64,000 nt of DNA from Streptomyces sp. CB01881 (lineage in GTDB: Bacteria > Actinomycetota > Actinomycetes > Streptomycetales > Streptomycetaceae): contig NZ_CP026498.1 of NCBI RefSeq assembly GCF_002953255.1, positions 2,161,197 through 2,225,196 on the forward strand, given 5' to 3'. The notes under the pieces were generated by a model that did no database searches, had not been told where the DNA came from, and was given only the letters and a program-made list of their open reading frames with translations. Each line of letters starts with the position of its first letter. Position 1 is the first letter of the stretch. Shown one piece after another: positions 23,971 to 36,987 of this stretch. The position numbers were made by a program, and so were the translations under genes.

Positions 23971-25044
23971 ATGTCGTCGCTGTTCCGCATGCTCGATCTG
24001 CACGAGGCCGTGGAACGGGCCCGCCGGCGGCCGGACGGACGCCTCTTCGTCTCCGACTACAACGGCGGCCACCCCTACGTCGCCGACTACCTCGGCGACC
24101 TCGCCCACACCCCGCCCTACTGCCTCGGCGACGTCACCCGCTACTCCGCGATCGACGAGGACCACGCGCTGCGCGCCAAGATCGCCCTGCTCCACGAGAG
24201 TTACGACGACGAGCCCTGCTCGCCCGGCCAGGTCGTCCCGGCCGGCGGCTCCAGCAGCCTGATCGGCACCTTCTGCACCTGGCTCAGGCTGGCCGGCCAC
24301 ACCCGGGTCCACTACCTCCCGCCCCTCTACTACAAGTTCGCCTACTTCTTCCGGCAGTTCGGCATCGACCCGGTCGCCGTCGCCGAGGACCACGCCCACG
24401 AGGCCGGGTTCGAGCCGGCCCTGCCCGACGAGCGGACCGTCCTGCTGCTCACCGACCCCGTCTGGTACACCGGGCGGCGTGTCCCCGCCGAGGTCCTCGA
24501 ACGGATCGCCGACTGGCAACTCGCCACCGGCTCACTCGTGTTCGTGGACGGCACCTTCCAGTACCTGCGCTGGGACGGCGGCCGGCGCGAGGAGTCCGCC
24601 GTCCTGCCCCGCGGCCTCACCGTGCGGATGGTCTGCCCCACCAAGTACCTGTCCATCCACGGCTACCGCTGCGCCCACCTGCTGGTCCCCGAGCCGCTGC
24701 GCGAACCGCTCGCCGAACTCCACCTCAACCTGCACGGCGACGTCACCGTGGCCGACCGCCTCTTCGCCCACCGCGCCGCCGACCTGATGCGCGCCGAGGG
24801 CAACCACCAGCTGGTCGGCCACATCCGCGCCAACCACCAACGCCTGTCGTCCGGCACGGCATTGACCGCCCAGGCCGCCATCGAGACCGGTTACTTCCTG
24901 TTCGCCCGCCCCAGCGCCCCCGCCGACCGCCTGCTCGCCCTGGACGGCCGCTACTTCGAACTCCCCGGCCACCCCGGCTTCGTCCGCATCAACCTGCTCA
25001 ACGAGGCCGCGCTGGACGGGCTGGAGGCACTCGCGATGTCGTGA
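23971..25044 (+). CDS. PLP-dependent class I/II aminotransferase-like protein
   Basis: This 357-residue fold-type I PLP enzyme is likely an aminotransferase or related lyase. The PLP-binding Asp region is LVFVDGTFQYLRW, and the Schiff-base lysine is most likely in CPTKYLSIHGYR. VVPAGGSSSLIGTFCTWLRL is the phosphate-binding region. ATG 23971 has GAGGGG upstream. It lies near the NRPS-tRNA transferase genes but on the other strand, so a link to that pathway is only possible. Its last 94 bp overlap the convergent serine hydrolase gene. Confidence 0.85.
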   Translation: MSSLFRMLDLHEAVERARRRPDGRLFVSDYNGGHPYVADYLGDLAHTPPYCLGDVTRYSAIDEDHALRAKIALLHESYDDEPCSPGQVVPAGGSSSLIGTFCTWLRLAGHTRVHYLPPLYYKFAYFFRQFGIDPVAVAEDHAHEAGFEPALPDERTVLLLTDPVWYTGRRVPAEVLERIADWQLATGSLVFVDGTFQYLRWDGGRREESAVLPRGLTVRMVCPTKYLSIHGYRCAHLLVPEPLREPLAELHLNLHGDVTVADRLFAHRAADLMRAEGNHQLVGHIRANHQRLSSGTALTAQAAIETGYFLFARPSAPADRLLALDGRYFELPGHPGFVRINLLNEAALDGLEALAMS

Positions 25045-25778
25045 CGGCGCTGCCAGACCGCCGCCGAGACCCGCGCCAGCAGCCGGGCCGCCGGGTCCGC
25101 CTCGTCCTCGCCCGAGGCCAGCGGACCGGTGTAGCAGACCGCCAGCAGGTACGGCGGGCAGTCCTCGGGGCGGACCAGGCCGACGCTGTGCCGCACCCCG
25201 GGGAACCAGCCGTTCTTGAAGGCGATCCGGGTACCCGGCGGCAGCCCCGCCGCCAGGTCCACCCGGAAGGCGTTGCGCTCCAGCAGGGCCAGCAGCTCCG
25301 GCTCGTCCGCGAGGGACTGGAGGAGGCGGACCAGATCGAGGGCGCTCACCCGGTTGTGCACGCCCGCGTCGCGCGCCGCGTAGTCCTCGATCCCGCGCGG
25401 GCTGGCGCTGCGGGTCGCGCCCGCCCGCCGCCAGACGTCGGCCACCGCCTCGTGCCCGGCCCGCGCGAGGCAGAGGTTGGTCGCGAGGTTGGAGGAGTGC
25501 GTGATCATCCGCTCGGCGAGGGTGCGCAGCGGGGCCGTGCCGCCGAGCAGCGCCCAGGGCTGCGGGTCGCTGTCCCAGCCGGGGTCGTTGCCGAACTCCC
25601 CTCCCGCCACCGACGCGAACCGGTTCACCACCGGCACCTCGGCGTCGAGATCCGCCCCGCTCCGGTACAGCGCCGCGAGCACGGCCACCTTCATCGTGCT
25701 CGCCGCGTCGTGCAGTTCGTCGCCGGCCCGGACGAGGACGGGCTCGCCGCCCCAGGGCGCCACCACCACGGAAACCAT
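24951..25778 (-). CDS. Class A beta-lactamase-like serine hydrolase
   Basis: This 275-residue penicillin-binding/beta-lactamase fold protein has the SxxK motif as STMK (near residue 28), SxN as SSN in THSSNLATN, and the KTG box as KNG in FKNGW. It lacks a signal peptide and is short at the N-terminus, so it is probably cytosolic and not a normal secreted beta-lactamase. It lies 109 bp downstream of the tRNA-transferase gene on the same strand, suggesting the same operon (tailoring, hydrolysis or self-protection). Its 3' end overlaps the convergent aminotransferase gene by 94 bp. Confidence 0.82.
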   Translation of the reverse strand: MVSVVVAPWGGEPVLVRAGDELHDAASTMKVAVLAALYRSGADLDAEVPVVNRFASVAGGEFGNDPGWDSDPQPWALLGGTAPLRTLAERMITHSSNLATNLCLARAGHEAVADVWRRAGATRSASPRGIEDYAARDAGVHNRVSALDLVRLLQSLADEPELLALLERNAFRVDLAAGLPPGTRIAFKNGWFPGVRHSVGLVRPEDCPPYLLAVCYTGPLASGEDEADPAARLLARVSAAVWQRRHDIASASSPSSAASLSRLMRTKPGWPGSSK

Positions 25779-25887
25779 GCCCGCCCACGTTCCCGGGCGG
25801 AGCTCCGGGCAAACCCCGCGCCGCCCGCCGCCCCCTGTCCGGCTCCGGCGGCCGCGACCGGCTGAGGCCGGGCCGAGGCCGGAACGG

Positions 25888-26669
25888 TCAGACCCGCCCC
25901 AGGCGGGAGACCGGGAGGGCGTCCGGGGCCAGTGGCCGGAGGTCGGCCGGGGCGGCGAGTGCGGCGAGGTAGTCGGCGCGGGGTGTGGGGACGGCGCCGA
26001 GGGTGCGGACGTGCGGGGTGTCCCACTGGGCGTCGAGGAGGCGGCCGCCCGCGTCGGCGAAGCGGGCGGCGAGGTCGGCGACGGCGACGCGGGCGGCGTC
26101 CGACCGGCGGTGGAACATCGAGTCGAGGCTGAGGACGGGCCCCGCGGTGACCCCGAAGACCCCTCCGATCAGCTCCTCGCCGTCCCAGACCTCGGCGCTG
26201 TGCGCCGCGCCGCGGTCGTGCAGCTGGAGCAGGGTGGCGCGTAACCCCTCGGTGAGCCAAGGCGGTTGGCGGCCCTCGGCGCAGGCGGCGAGGACCCGTG
26301 GGAAGGCCCGGTCGGCGCTGGTCCACCACGGCAGGCCGTTGCGCAGCCGCCGGGCGAGCCGGCTCCCGATGCGCACCCCGCCCGGGGCGATCACCGGGCG
26401 CGGGTCCGGGGACCACCAGGCCAGGGCGTAGGGGTCGTCGTCGACGGCGGCGGCCCCCGGGAGCAGCGCCACCGCGCCCGAGGCCACCGTCTCCTCGAAC
26501 CGGGCCTCGTTGAAGGCGCTCGCGTAGTCGTCGGCGGCGGGCATCGGGAACAGCCCGCGCCGGTACGCGGCCAGCAGCACGTCCGCCGCGAGCCCGCCCC
26601 CGAACGCCACCGGCCCGTCCCCCGGCGCCCGTGCCACGTCCAGCCCGTCGAACATCCCGGCCGTCCCGT

Positions 26670-26673
<4 letters not shown>
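25888..26673 (-). CDS. Leucyl/phenylalanyl-tRNA transferase homologue, probably biosynthetic
   Basis: This 261-residue GNAT-fold Aat homologue moves Leu or Phe from aminoacyl-tRNA to an amine. Family motifs are LLAAYRRGLFP, AWWSPDPRPVIAPGG, SADRAFPRVLAACAE, HSAEVWDGEELIGGVFGV and LLDAQWDTPHVRTLGA (Asp and Gln of the active centre kept). It differs from canonical Aat by an extra segment of about 30 residues before WWSPDPR and by LDSMF where GESMF is usual. Its GTG start (26673) overlaps the stop of the upstream NRPS-like gene by 4 nt. It therefore seems to act on the amine of the NRPS-bound or released amino acid rather than in N-degron tagging. Confidence 0.88.
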
Positions 26674-30116
<3,443 letters not shown>

Positions 30117-30168
30117 CGGCTTGACCTCGTGCTGTGGCGGCAGAATGCTGGGAGGTGCGACATTTCCG

Positions 30169-30196
30169 ACTATACGCACTCACGGCTCATTTCGAA
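30169..30196 (-). promoter_or_regulatory. Candidate promoter for the NRPS operon
   Basis: Read on the minus strand, TTCGAA (30191-30196) and TATAGT (30169-30174) are separated by 16 nt. They lie about 53 nt before the GTG at 30116. This is the AT-richest stretch of the divergent gap to the GGDEF-EAL gene and fits a vegetative promoter. It also argues that the gene starts at 30116 rather than at 30179. Confidence 0.45.
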
Positions 30197-30302
30197 CGTC
30201 CGGTCCCGACCCGACGGGCGGACGCAGCCCCTGCCCCGAAGGGCGACTCCCGGAAGACCCGTCCTCACCCGAACTCCCCCGCCCGACCGGCGGAGTGATG
30301 TC

Positions 30303-33300
30303 GTGGAGGAGGTAGCCTCGTTGACTCGCCGGCGACAACACCTGATGGCCTGTTACCTGGTGTGGATGGTGCTGTTCACCTGCATCTACTACATCTACCC
30401 GACGCAGCGGATCATCTGGTGGACAGGCATCGGCCTCGGCGGCGTCGCCGCCATCGTGGTCGGCGTCCGCCTCAACCGCCCCTCCCACGCGCTCTTCTGG
30501 TACCTGCTGGCACTCGCCAACCTCAGCTTCACCGCCGGCGAGGTCGTCCAGGTCATCCAGCTGGAGTTCCTGCACCTGGGAAGCCCCTTCCCCTCAGTGG
30601 CCGACGGCTTCTACCTCGCCGAGTACCTGCTGTACGCGGCCGGCGTCCTGGGCTTCATCCGCTGGCGGACGGCCCATCAGGACCGGGCCAGCCTGCTGGA
30701 CGCGCTCATCCTCACCATGGGCCTCGCCCTGCTCGCCTGGATCTACCTGATCCTCCCGTACGCCCGGAACCCCGACCTCAGCTGGTTCCAGAAGGCCGTC
30801 TCGATGGCCTACCCGCTGGGCGACGTGATCGTCCTCTTCCTGCTGCTGCGCCTGCTCGTCCCACGCGGCGGGAGCAGCCGGGCACTCCAGCTGCTCACGG
30901 TCGGCACCGTCGGCCTGCTGATCTCCGACATCCTGTACGGGCTGATCCAGCTGCACGGCGACTGGCACATCGGCACCCCGGTCGACCTGGGATGGGCCGC
31001 CTTCTACACCGCCTGGGGCGCGGCCGCACTGCACCCCTCCATGGTCGAGCTGACCAGACCGGTGCCCTCGCAGGAGGCCGACCTCGGCCGCGGCCGGCTG
31101 GCCCTGCTCACCGCGGCCTCGCTGATCGCGCCGACCATCCTGATCGTCGAGTCCGTCAACGGCAACACCAACAACGCCGGGGTGATCGGCGCCTTCTCCG
31201 CCCTGCTCTTCCTGCTCGTCCTCGCCCGCCTCGCCATCGTGGTCGGCGCCCGCCGGCAGGCCCTGGGCCGGGAACGGGCGCTGCGCGAGGCCGGCGCCTC
31301 ACTGACCGCGGCCGTCACCGTCGAGGAGGTCGCCGACGCCGTCCAGGCCGCCGCCTCCACCCTGATGCCGGCCGAGCCCGGCCACGTCGCGCTGCTCGCG
31401 GTCACCGAGGCCGGCGTCCTGCACGTCCGGCACGCCGAGCGCGGACCGGCCCAGCACGCCCTGGGCGAGGGCCCCGGCTCGGACGAGGTGCTCGCCCTGG
31501 CGGCCGTCCGCGAGACCCGGTTACTCCCCATCGAGGACATCGGCAGCGACCTGGCCCTCCGCTTCGACGGCATGCCCTCCGCCCTGCTCTGCCCGCTGAC
31601 CCTCGCCGAACGCCCCTCCGGCGACCCGCTGATCGGCGCACTCATCGTCACCGGAACCGAACAGGAGCTGACCAGCCTCTGGAGCTCGCTGGAGATCCTC
31701 GCCGCCCAGGCCGCACTGGCCGTCGAACGCGTGATGCTGAGCCAGGAGATCAACCGCCGCAACAGCGAGGTCTACTTCCGCACCCTGGTACAGAACGCCA
31801 GCGACGTCATCCTGATCCTCAACGCCGACGACGGCGTCCGCTACGCCTCCTCCTCCGCCCAACGCGTCCTCGGCTACCCCAGCCTGGACGGCACCCTGAT
31901 CACCGACCTCGTCCCGCCCGAGGACAGCCGCGCCGTCGGCAGCGCACTGGCCCGGATGCGCGGCCTGGACGGCGGCGGCGGGCGGGCGGGCGACGGCCGC
32001 GAACCGCAACGCGAACACTGGCGCCTGCTGCGCCACGACCGCACGCCGATCGAGGCCGAGGTCCGCTGCAACGACCTGCGCGGCGACCCGACGGTGGGTG
32101 GCCTGGTGCTCACCCTGCGCGACGTCACCGAACAGCGCCAGATGGAGCGCGAGCTCACCCACCGCGCCTTCCACGACTCGCTCACCGGCCTGGCCAACCG
32201 CGTCCTCTTCCAGGACCGCGTGGGCCACGCGCTCTCGCGCGGCGAGCGCAGCGGTGCCATCACCGGGGTGCTCTTCATCGACCTGGACGACTTCAAGGTG
32301 GTCAACGACACCCAGGGGCACGCGGTCGGCGACGAGCTGCTGGTCGCCGTCTCGCTCCGGGTCTCCACCGCGCTGCGCACCTCCGACACGGCGGCCCGGC
32401 TCGGCGGCGACGAGTTCGCCGTCCTGGTGGAGGACGCGTTGCGCCCGGCCGACGTCGGCGCCACGGCGGACGCGGTGCTGTCCGCCTTCGCGGAGCCGTT
32501 CAAGCTGAGCGCGGGTGCCGTCCGGGTCACGGCCAGCATCGGCGTCGCCACCACCGAGGACAGCGTGGACGCGACCGAGCTGCTCAGCCACGCCGACCTG
32601 GCCCTGTACTCGGCGAAGTCGGCCGGCAAGCGGCAGTGGTGCCACTACCAGCCCGCGCTCCAGGCCGGGCTGGTGGAGCGGCACGAACTGAACGAGAACC
32701 TGGACACCGCGATCGCCGAGTCCGCGTTCAAGCTGTACTACCAGCCGATCGTCGACCTGCAGACCGGCGAGCTGGTCGCCTTCGAGGCACTGGTCCGCTG
32801 GCCGCACGACCGGCGCGGCATGGTGCTGCCCGACGACTTCATCGCACTCGCCGAGGAGAGCGGCCAGATCGTGCCGCTCGGCGCGTGGGTCCTGGAACGG
32901 GCCGCCCAGGAGGTGGCCGGCTGGCACCGGCTCAGCGGCAGCCGGCGCAGCGCCCGCGGCCTGCCGCCCCTGCGGGTCAACGTCAACGTCTCGGCCCGGC
33001 AGTTCCGCGACGCCGGCTTCGTGGACGTGGTGCGCGGCGCCGTCCGGACCTCCGGGATCACCCCGCAGGCGCTCGTCCTGGAACTGACCGAGTCCGTGCT
33101 GATGCGCCGCGACGAACGCGTCCACACCGACATGCGCACCCTGACCGGGCTGGGCGTCGGCATCGCCATCGACGACTTCGGGACGGGCTACTCCTCCCTC
33201 TCCTACCTGCGCGAGTTCCCGATCTCCATCCTGAAGATCGACAAGTCCTTCATCGACGGCCTCGGCCTCTCCCAGCAGCAGTACGCCCTGGTCGAGGGCA

Positions 33301-33497
33301 TCACCCGGATCGCCGACACCCTCGGTGTCCAGGTCATCGCCGAGGGCATCGAGAACACCGAGCAGCGCGACCTGCTCGCCGCCATGGGCTGCCCGCTCGG
33401 CCAGGGCTACCTCTTCGCCCGCCCCCTCACCGCCGACCAGGCCCGCACCTTCATCGAGGAGTACGCCGACCTCAGCGACGCCCGCCCCCCGGCCTGA
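30303..33497 (+). CDS. Membrane GGDEF-EAL protein (c-di-GMP turnover)
   Basis: This 1064-residue bifunctional c-di-GMP enzyme has about nine N-terminal membrane helices (YLVWMVLFTCIYYIY onward, to about residue 325). These are followed by a GAF-like region, a PAS domain (VYFRTLVQNASDVILILNAD), GGDEF (RLGGDEFAVL, with the RxxD inhibitory site RTSD five residues before it) and EAL (FEALVRW; IDDFGTGYSSLSYL). Both catalytic cores look intact, so it could make and break c-di-GMP, which controls development in Streptomyces. GTG 30303 has GGAG upstream; TTG 30321, behind GGAGGAGG, is an alternative. It is divergent from the NRPS gene. Confidence 0.93.
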   Translation: MEEVASLTRRRQHLMACYLVWMVLFTCIYYIYPTQRIIWWTGIGLGGVAAIVVGVRLNRPSHALFWYLLALANLSFTAGEVVQVIQLEFLHLGSPFPSVADGFYLAEYLLYAAGVLGFIRWRTAHQDRASLLDALILTMGLALLAWIYLILPYARNPDLSWFQKAVSMAYPLGDVIVLFLLLRLLVPRGGSSRALQLLTVGTVGLLISDILYGLIQLHGDWHIGTPVDLGWAAFYTAWGAAALHPSMVELTRPVPSQEADLGRGRLALLTAASLIAPTILIVESVNGNTNNAGVIGAFSALLFLLVLARLAIVVGARRQALGRERALREAGASLTAAVTVEEVADAVQAAASTLMPAEPGHVALLAVTEAGVLHVRHAERGPAQHALGEGPGSDEVLALAAVRETRLLPIEDIGSDLALRFDGMPSALLCPLTLAERPSGDPLIGALIVTGTEQELTSLWSSLEILAAQAALAVERVMLSQEINRRNSEVYFRTLVQNASDVILILNADDGVRYASSSAQRVLGYPSLDGTLITDLVPPEDSRAVGSALARMRGLDGGGGRAGDGREPQREHWRLLRHDRTPIEAEVRCNDLRGDPTVGGLVLTLRDVTEQRQMERELTHRAFHDSLTGLANRVLFQDRVGHALSRGERSGAITGVLFIDLDDFKVVNDTQGHAVGDELLVAVSLRVSTALRTSDTAARLGGDEFAVLVEDALRPADVGATADAVLSAFAEPFKLSAGAVRVTASIGVATTEDSVDATELLSHADLALYSAKSAGKRQWCHYQPALQAGLVERHELNENLDTAIAESAFKLYYQPIVDLQTGELVAFEALVRWPHDRRGMVLPDDFIALAEESGQIVPLGAWVLERAAQEVAGWHRLSGSRRSARGLPPLRVNVNVSARQFRDAGFVDVVRGAVRTSGITPQALVLELTESVLMRRDERVHTDMRTLTGLGVGIAIDDFGTGYSSLSYLREFPISILKIDKSFIDGLGLSQQQYALVEGITRIADTLGVQVIAEGIENTEQRDLLAAMGCPLGQGYLFARPLTADQARTFIEEYADLSDARPPA

Positions 33498-33524
33498 CCG
33501 GGCGGCGACGGCCCGAGGACCGCC

Positions 33525-33890
33525 CTAGGCCGCCGACCGGCCGTCCTCCGGTTCGCCGTCACCGGGCCGGCCGCCGTGCGGGGAGAAGACGAACGAGGAG
33601 GCGTCGCCGTCCAGGTCGATGGTCAGCGACGCGTCCAGCGCCTTCGCCAGCCGGGTGAGCAAAGGCAGGGTCGGCAGGGAGTCGCCACCCTCGATGGTGG
33701 AGATCTGCGGCTGCGTCATACCGGCCCGCCGTGCCAGCTCAGCCTGCGACAGGCCGAGCAGGGTACGGCGGTCGTGGACGGCCTGCCCCAGCGCGAACGC
33801 ATGTCCCGCCTCGACGTAGGCGGCGGACTCCTCGACCTGTTCGCCCAGGAGCCTCCTGGTCCGGCGGGTCTTCCAGTGCGCGTGGTTCAC
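33525..33890 (-). CDS. XRE antitoxin (HigA-like)
   Basis: This 121-residue antitoxin has a central XRE helix-turn-helix (LLGLSQAELARRAGMTQPQI, STIEGGDSLPTLPLL) and an acidic, disordered tail. It is expected to bind the toxin encoded just upstream and repress the shared promoter. It starts at ATG 33890, overlapping the toxin stop by 4 nt (ATGA), in toxin-first order as in higBA and host-inhibition modules. Confidence 0.88.
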   Translation of the reverse strand: MNHAHWKTRRTRRLLGEQVEESAAYVEAGHAFALGQAVHDRRTLLGLSQAELARRAGMTQPQISTIEGGDSLPTLPLLTRLAKALDASLTIDLDGDASSFVFSPHGGRPGDGEPEDGRSAA

Positions 33891-34285
33891 GGGCTCTCCT
33901 CCTTGCTCCGGTCATAGGCATGCTCGGCCGGGCCGTGGGCCGCCTCGCACTCTCGCTGCACCTGCTGGGCGCGGTCGACCTCTGCCGTCTCGCGTTGCCG
34001 CGTCTTGCGGAACACCGTCAGCAACACGATGCGCCGACCCGGCGCCAGCCAGTAGGTGATCCGCACGGCGCTGCCATCCATGACGAAGCGCAGCTCGCGC
34101 ACCTTACCGCCGAGATGCCGCGAGTAGGGCTCCGCCAGTGTCGTCGGCCGGCTTGCGAGCATGTCAACCGCACGCTCGACCTTGTCGTACCGGGCATCCG
34201 GAAGAAGCTCCAGCCATTGCCGGACCTCGGGCTCGATCTCGATCTGCCATGGGTGGCCCACAGGGGCGACTATACAGAAATCCAT
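33887..34285 (-). CDS. RelE/HigB-family toxin
   Basis: This 132-residue protein is a likely ribosome-dependent mRNA endonuclease of a type II toxin-antitoxin pair. Strand pattern and residues follow the phage-derived Gp49/HigB group: HLGGKVRELRFVMDGSAVRI, TYWLAPGRRIVLLTVFRKTR. The C-terminus has an extra charged helix. ATG 34285 sits in an AT-rich patch (TATAC and ATATAC), probably the promoter and operator. The antitoxin gene follows with a 4-nt overlap. Confidence 0.88.
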   Translation of the reverse strand: MDFCIVAPVGHPWQIEIEPEVRQWLELLPDARYDKVERAVDMLASRPTTLAEPYSRHLGGKVRELRFVMDGSAVRITYWLAPGRRIVLLTVFRKTRQRETAEVDRAQQVQRECEAAHGPAEHAYDRSKEESP

Positions 34286-34318
34286 ATACCCGGCGCGGCC
34301 CTGTGAGCCGTTCCCCGG

Positions 34319-35284
34319 CTACCCCGCCGGGTGCGGGTGTCCGAGGTGGGGGAAGGTCGGGAGGAGGTCGGTGTGCGGGGGGATGTGGTCGCTGATGATC
34401 TTGCCGCCGGAGACCATGGCGAGGCGGGCGGAGGTCACGTCGTCGCTGAGGGTGCGGCCGTTGGGGTAGGCGGCGGGGCGGGAGCGGTCGTAGCGCAGGA
34501 CGTCGGGCAGGACGAGCTTCAGCGTCTCGGTCGCCGCCTCGGTGGTGTAGTCCCCGGTGTGCTGGAGGACGGCCGTCCAGGCCTCGCGGTACGTCGCCCA
34601 GTCGTCGGCCGGCTCGCCCGTGTTGTAGGCGTCCTTGACCTCCTCCGCGTTGAAGTACGCGGTCAGCGAGGGGTGCGCGCCCCGGTCGACGGAGATCAGC
34701 TGCCCGTCCAGGTGGAGGCTGACCCGGGCCCAGACACCGATCACCGGGTCCGGGCCCAGCTCGGCGTCCGGGACTTCGAGGGCGATGCCGAAGACGTTGG
34801 CCTCGGCCATGGCGTCCTTGCCGGTCCAGGTGAAGTTGTTGACGATCCCTTCGAGGTCGGCGAAGAAGGGGTCGCTGCGCAGGCCCACGGAGAGCTTGTA
34901 GCCACCCACCTCCACCACGTCCGGCGCGTAGCCGAAGGCGACCGGCACGTTGGCGAACAGCACGTCGCCGCCCGCCTCGTGCCTCCGGGCCGCCTCCCCG
35001 GTGGCGCGGTGGACGGTGACGGTCTGGCCGCCGGTGCCGGGGCCGGAGAAGGTGAACGAGTAGGCGACGTCCGCCCGGTCGTCACCGTCGTTGTCGATGT
35101 TGATCCGGTAGACGGCGTCCGGGTGGAACTCGGCGGCCCGGGTCGGCGCGTACGGGTTCACGTTCATGATGAGGACGGTCCGGCCCGAGGCGTCCGAGCC
35201 CGGGAAGGCGAACAGGTCGGTGAGGTCGAGCCGGGCGTCGCCGCGCGGCGAGCGGAGGTTCGGACCACTGAGGTGGTGGGACAT
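34319..35284 (-). CDS. DUF4331 family protein
   Basis: This 321-residue DUF4331 protein has recognisable segments: LRSPRGDARLDLTDLFAFPG, VLIMNVNPYAPT, YRINIDNDGDDRADVAYSFT, and GRTLSDDVTSARLAMVSGG near the C-terminus. No signal peptide is visible. The biochemical role of the family is not known. It is divergent from a TetR-type regulator across 218 bp, which suggests that the regulator controls it. Confidence 0.88.
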   Translation of the reverse strand: MSHHLSGPNLRSPRGDARLDLTDLFAFPGSDASGRTVLIMNVNPYAPTRAAEFHPDAVYRINIDNDGDDRADVAYSFTFSGPGTGGQTVTVHRATGEAARRHEAGGDVLFANVPVAFGYAPDVVEVGGYKLSVGLRSDPFFADLEGIVNNFTWTGKDAMAEANVFGIALEVPDAELGPDPVIGVWARVSLHLDGQLISVDRGAHPSLTAYFNAEEVKDAYNTGEPADDWATYREAWTAVLQHTGDYTTEAATETLKLVLPDVLRYDRSRPAAYPNGRTLSDDVTSARLAMVSGGKIISDHIPPHTDLLPTFPHLGHPHPAG

Positions 35285-35458
35285 GGCGCTGCGCTACCTC
35301 GTCTCTGTGCATCCCCCTGGTTGTCGGCTCCGTGGTACCAGTGGGACCCGTGGCACGGGGGGAAGCCACCCGTGCCGGGGGCCGCCGTCCGCCGATCGGC
35401 CGACGGCCGACTGCACCGGGCGGTCAGGGTCGCCGCGGGCGCGGACGGACGCCGCAAC

Positions 35459-35473
35459 GTCAACGCTGTTGTC
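35459..35473. promoter_or_regulatory. Candidate TetR operator
   Basis: GTCAACGCTGTTGTC, a nearly perfect dyad (CAAC/GTTG core), lies 30 bp before the TetR gene in the divergent gap (35285-35502) to DUF4331. I see no other symmetric element there. Confidence 0.35.
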
Positions 35474-35502
35474 ATAGCCTTCGATGCCCTAGGCTGCCCG
35501 CC

Positions 35503-36213
35503 ATGACGGAACGCGTGGTCCCCGAACCGCAGCGGCGGCGCAGACGGCCGACCAAGCAGGGCACGGTCCTGTCCGAACAGGTCATCGTCGAGACGGCCCT
35601 GCGGCTGATCGGCCAGCACGGCGCGGCCGCGCTGACCGTCCGCCGCCTCGGCGCCGCCCTGGGGGCCGACCCGAGCGCCGTCTACCGGTACTTCCACAAC
35701 ACCGACGACCTGATGCTCGCCGTCGCCGACGAACTCATCGGCCGCGCCCAGCACGGCCTGCGACTCAGCGGTGACTGGCGCGCCGACCTGCGCGAGATCG
35801 GCATGCGCATCCACACCGCCTACCAGGCACACCCCCAGGCCGCCCAGCTCGCCGCCCACCGCACCACCGGGCGGGACAACGAGACGCAGGCCGTCGAGAC
35901 GATCCTCGGCGTCCTGCGCTCCGCGGGCTTCCCCGACCCGGAGGCCGTCCGGATCTACCACGCCTTCGTCGACCAGGCGCTCGCCTTCGCCGCCCAGGAC
36001 GCCGCCGCCCTCGCCCTGCCCGCCCCCGCCCGCGCCGCCGACCTCGCCGTCTGGCGCCTGCGCTACGCGCGCCTCGGCCCCGACACCCACCCCCACATCG
36101 CCGCCACCGCCGACCTCCTCGTCTCCGACATGGACCGCAGCGGCTACCCGTTCGCCCTCGACCTCCTCCTGGAGGCCGCCGCCACCCGCCTGGCGGCGCA
36201 CCACACCGGCTGA
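35503..36213 (+). CDS. TetR-family transcriptional regulator
   Basis: This 236-residue repressor has the N-terminal TetR helix-turn-helix (TALRLIGQHGAAALTVRRLG, AALGADPSAVYRYF) and a C-terminal TetR_C-like ligand domain. It is divergent from the DUF4331 gene, which is its likely target. ATG 35503 gives a basic N-terminal arm (QRRRRRPTKQG) typical of the family. The inducer is unknown. Confidence 0.9.
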   Translation: MTERVVPEPQRRRRRPTKQGTVLSEQVIVETALRLIGQHGAAALTVRRLGAALGADPSAVYRYFHNTDDLMLAVADELIGRAQHGLRLSGDWRADLREIGMRIHTAYQAHPQAAQLAAHRTTGRDNETQAVETILGVLRSAGFPDPEAVRIYHAFVDQALAFAAQDAAALALPAPARAADLAVWRLRYARLGPDTHPHIAATADLLVSDMDRSGYPFALDLLLEAAATRLAAHHTG

Positions 36214-36271
36214 CCGCGCCGCCCCTCCCTGCCCGAGGAGAACGAAGGACGGCGCGCTGTGCGAGGCCCTC

Positions 36272-36943
36272 TCAGCACTGGACGGCGCGGCCCTCGGGAT
36301 CGATCCGCACCTGATCCACCGCCAACGCGTCCCCGCGCCGGACGGCGGCCTGATGGGTGCCGGCCATGTCGGCCGGGACGGTGACGGCGTATACGGTCCG
36401 AAGCACCCCGCCCACTGTCACCGCCAACGCCTTTCGCACCGGGAAGTCCTGCTGTTGGCAGGAGATCCTCTCAACGGTCTCGGCGCTGGCGAGGAGCAGA
36501 ATGTTCCACCCCTCCCAGGTGTCGCTCTTGGCCAGCCGGTAGCTCAGGATGACGCCGACGCCGGGCGTGGGCCTGCTCTTGATGTCCGTGGCCTTGGCAC
36601 ACTGGGTCAACACGCCTCCCACCTGGGGAGCCTGGGCCGCGCAGATGTCACCACTGCTCTCCGCCTGCCAGACCAGGGAAGGAGGCCAGTTCACGCCGAA
36701 GTTCGCCACGGCCGTCCGGCCGCCGGCCGGCGCCCTGCCGTCCCTCGCGGCCTGCTCCAGCACGACTCGCTTGGCCGGCTCCGGGAACTCCGGCCCCAGT
36801 GCAACCGCCTCGGCGGCCGCGGGACCGGGCGTGCCCGCCCTGCCCGCCGTCCCGCCCGGCGCGGACCCGCACGCGGCGGCACCGACCAGCAGGGCGGCAA
36901 CCGCGGTGCAAGCCACTGCCCGTCGGCTTGTGCGATGGCGCAT
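36272..36943 (-). CDS. Secreted lipoprotein of unknown function
   Basis: The 223-residue protein has a lipoprotein signal: basic n-region MRHRTSRRA, hydrophobic core VACTAVAALLVG, lipobox AAAC at residues 23-26. ATG 36943 was chosen for this signal and for GGGGAGA upstream. The mature part is Ala/Gly-rich, then globular (NFGVNWPPSLVWQAESSGDI), with four Cys that could form disulfides. No family recognised. It lies just downstream of the Rhs gene on the same strand and could be its associated secreted or immunity factor, but this is a guess. Confidence 0.75.
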   Translation of the reverse strand: MRHRTSRRAVACTAVAALLVGAAACGSAPGGTAGRAGTPGPAAAEAVALGPEFPEPAKRVVLEQAARDGRAPAGGRTAVANFGVNWPPSLVWQAESSGDICAAQAPQVGGVLTQCAKATDIKSRPTPGVGVILSYRLAKSDTWEGWNILLLASAETVERISCQQQDFPVRKALAVTVGGVLRTVYAVTVPADMAGTHQAAVRRGDALAVDQVRIDPEGRAVQC

Positions 36944-36987
36944 CCGTTCTCCCCTGTCTCTGTCGTGCCGCCGCGTTCGCGGCACGG

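Noticed and set aside
24951..25778. Secreted beta-lactamase resistance gene
   Set aside because: There is no signal peptide, the KTG box is KNG, and the gene sits behind the tRNA-transferase gene; a resistance role is not supported.
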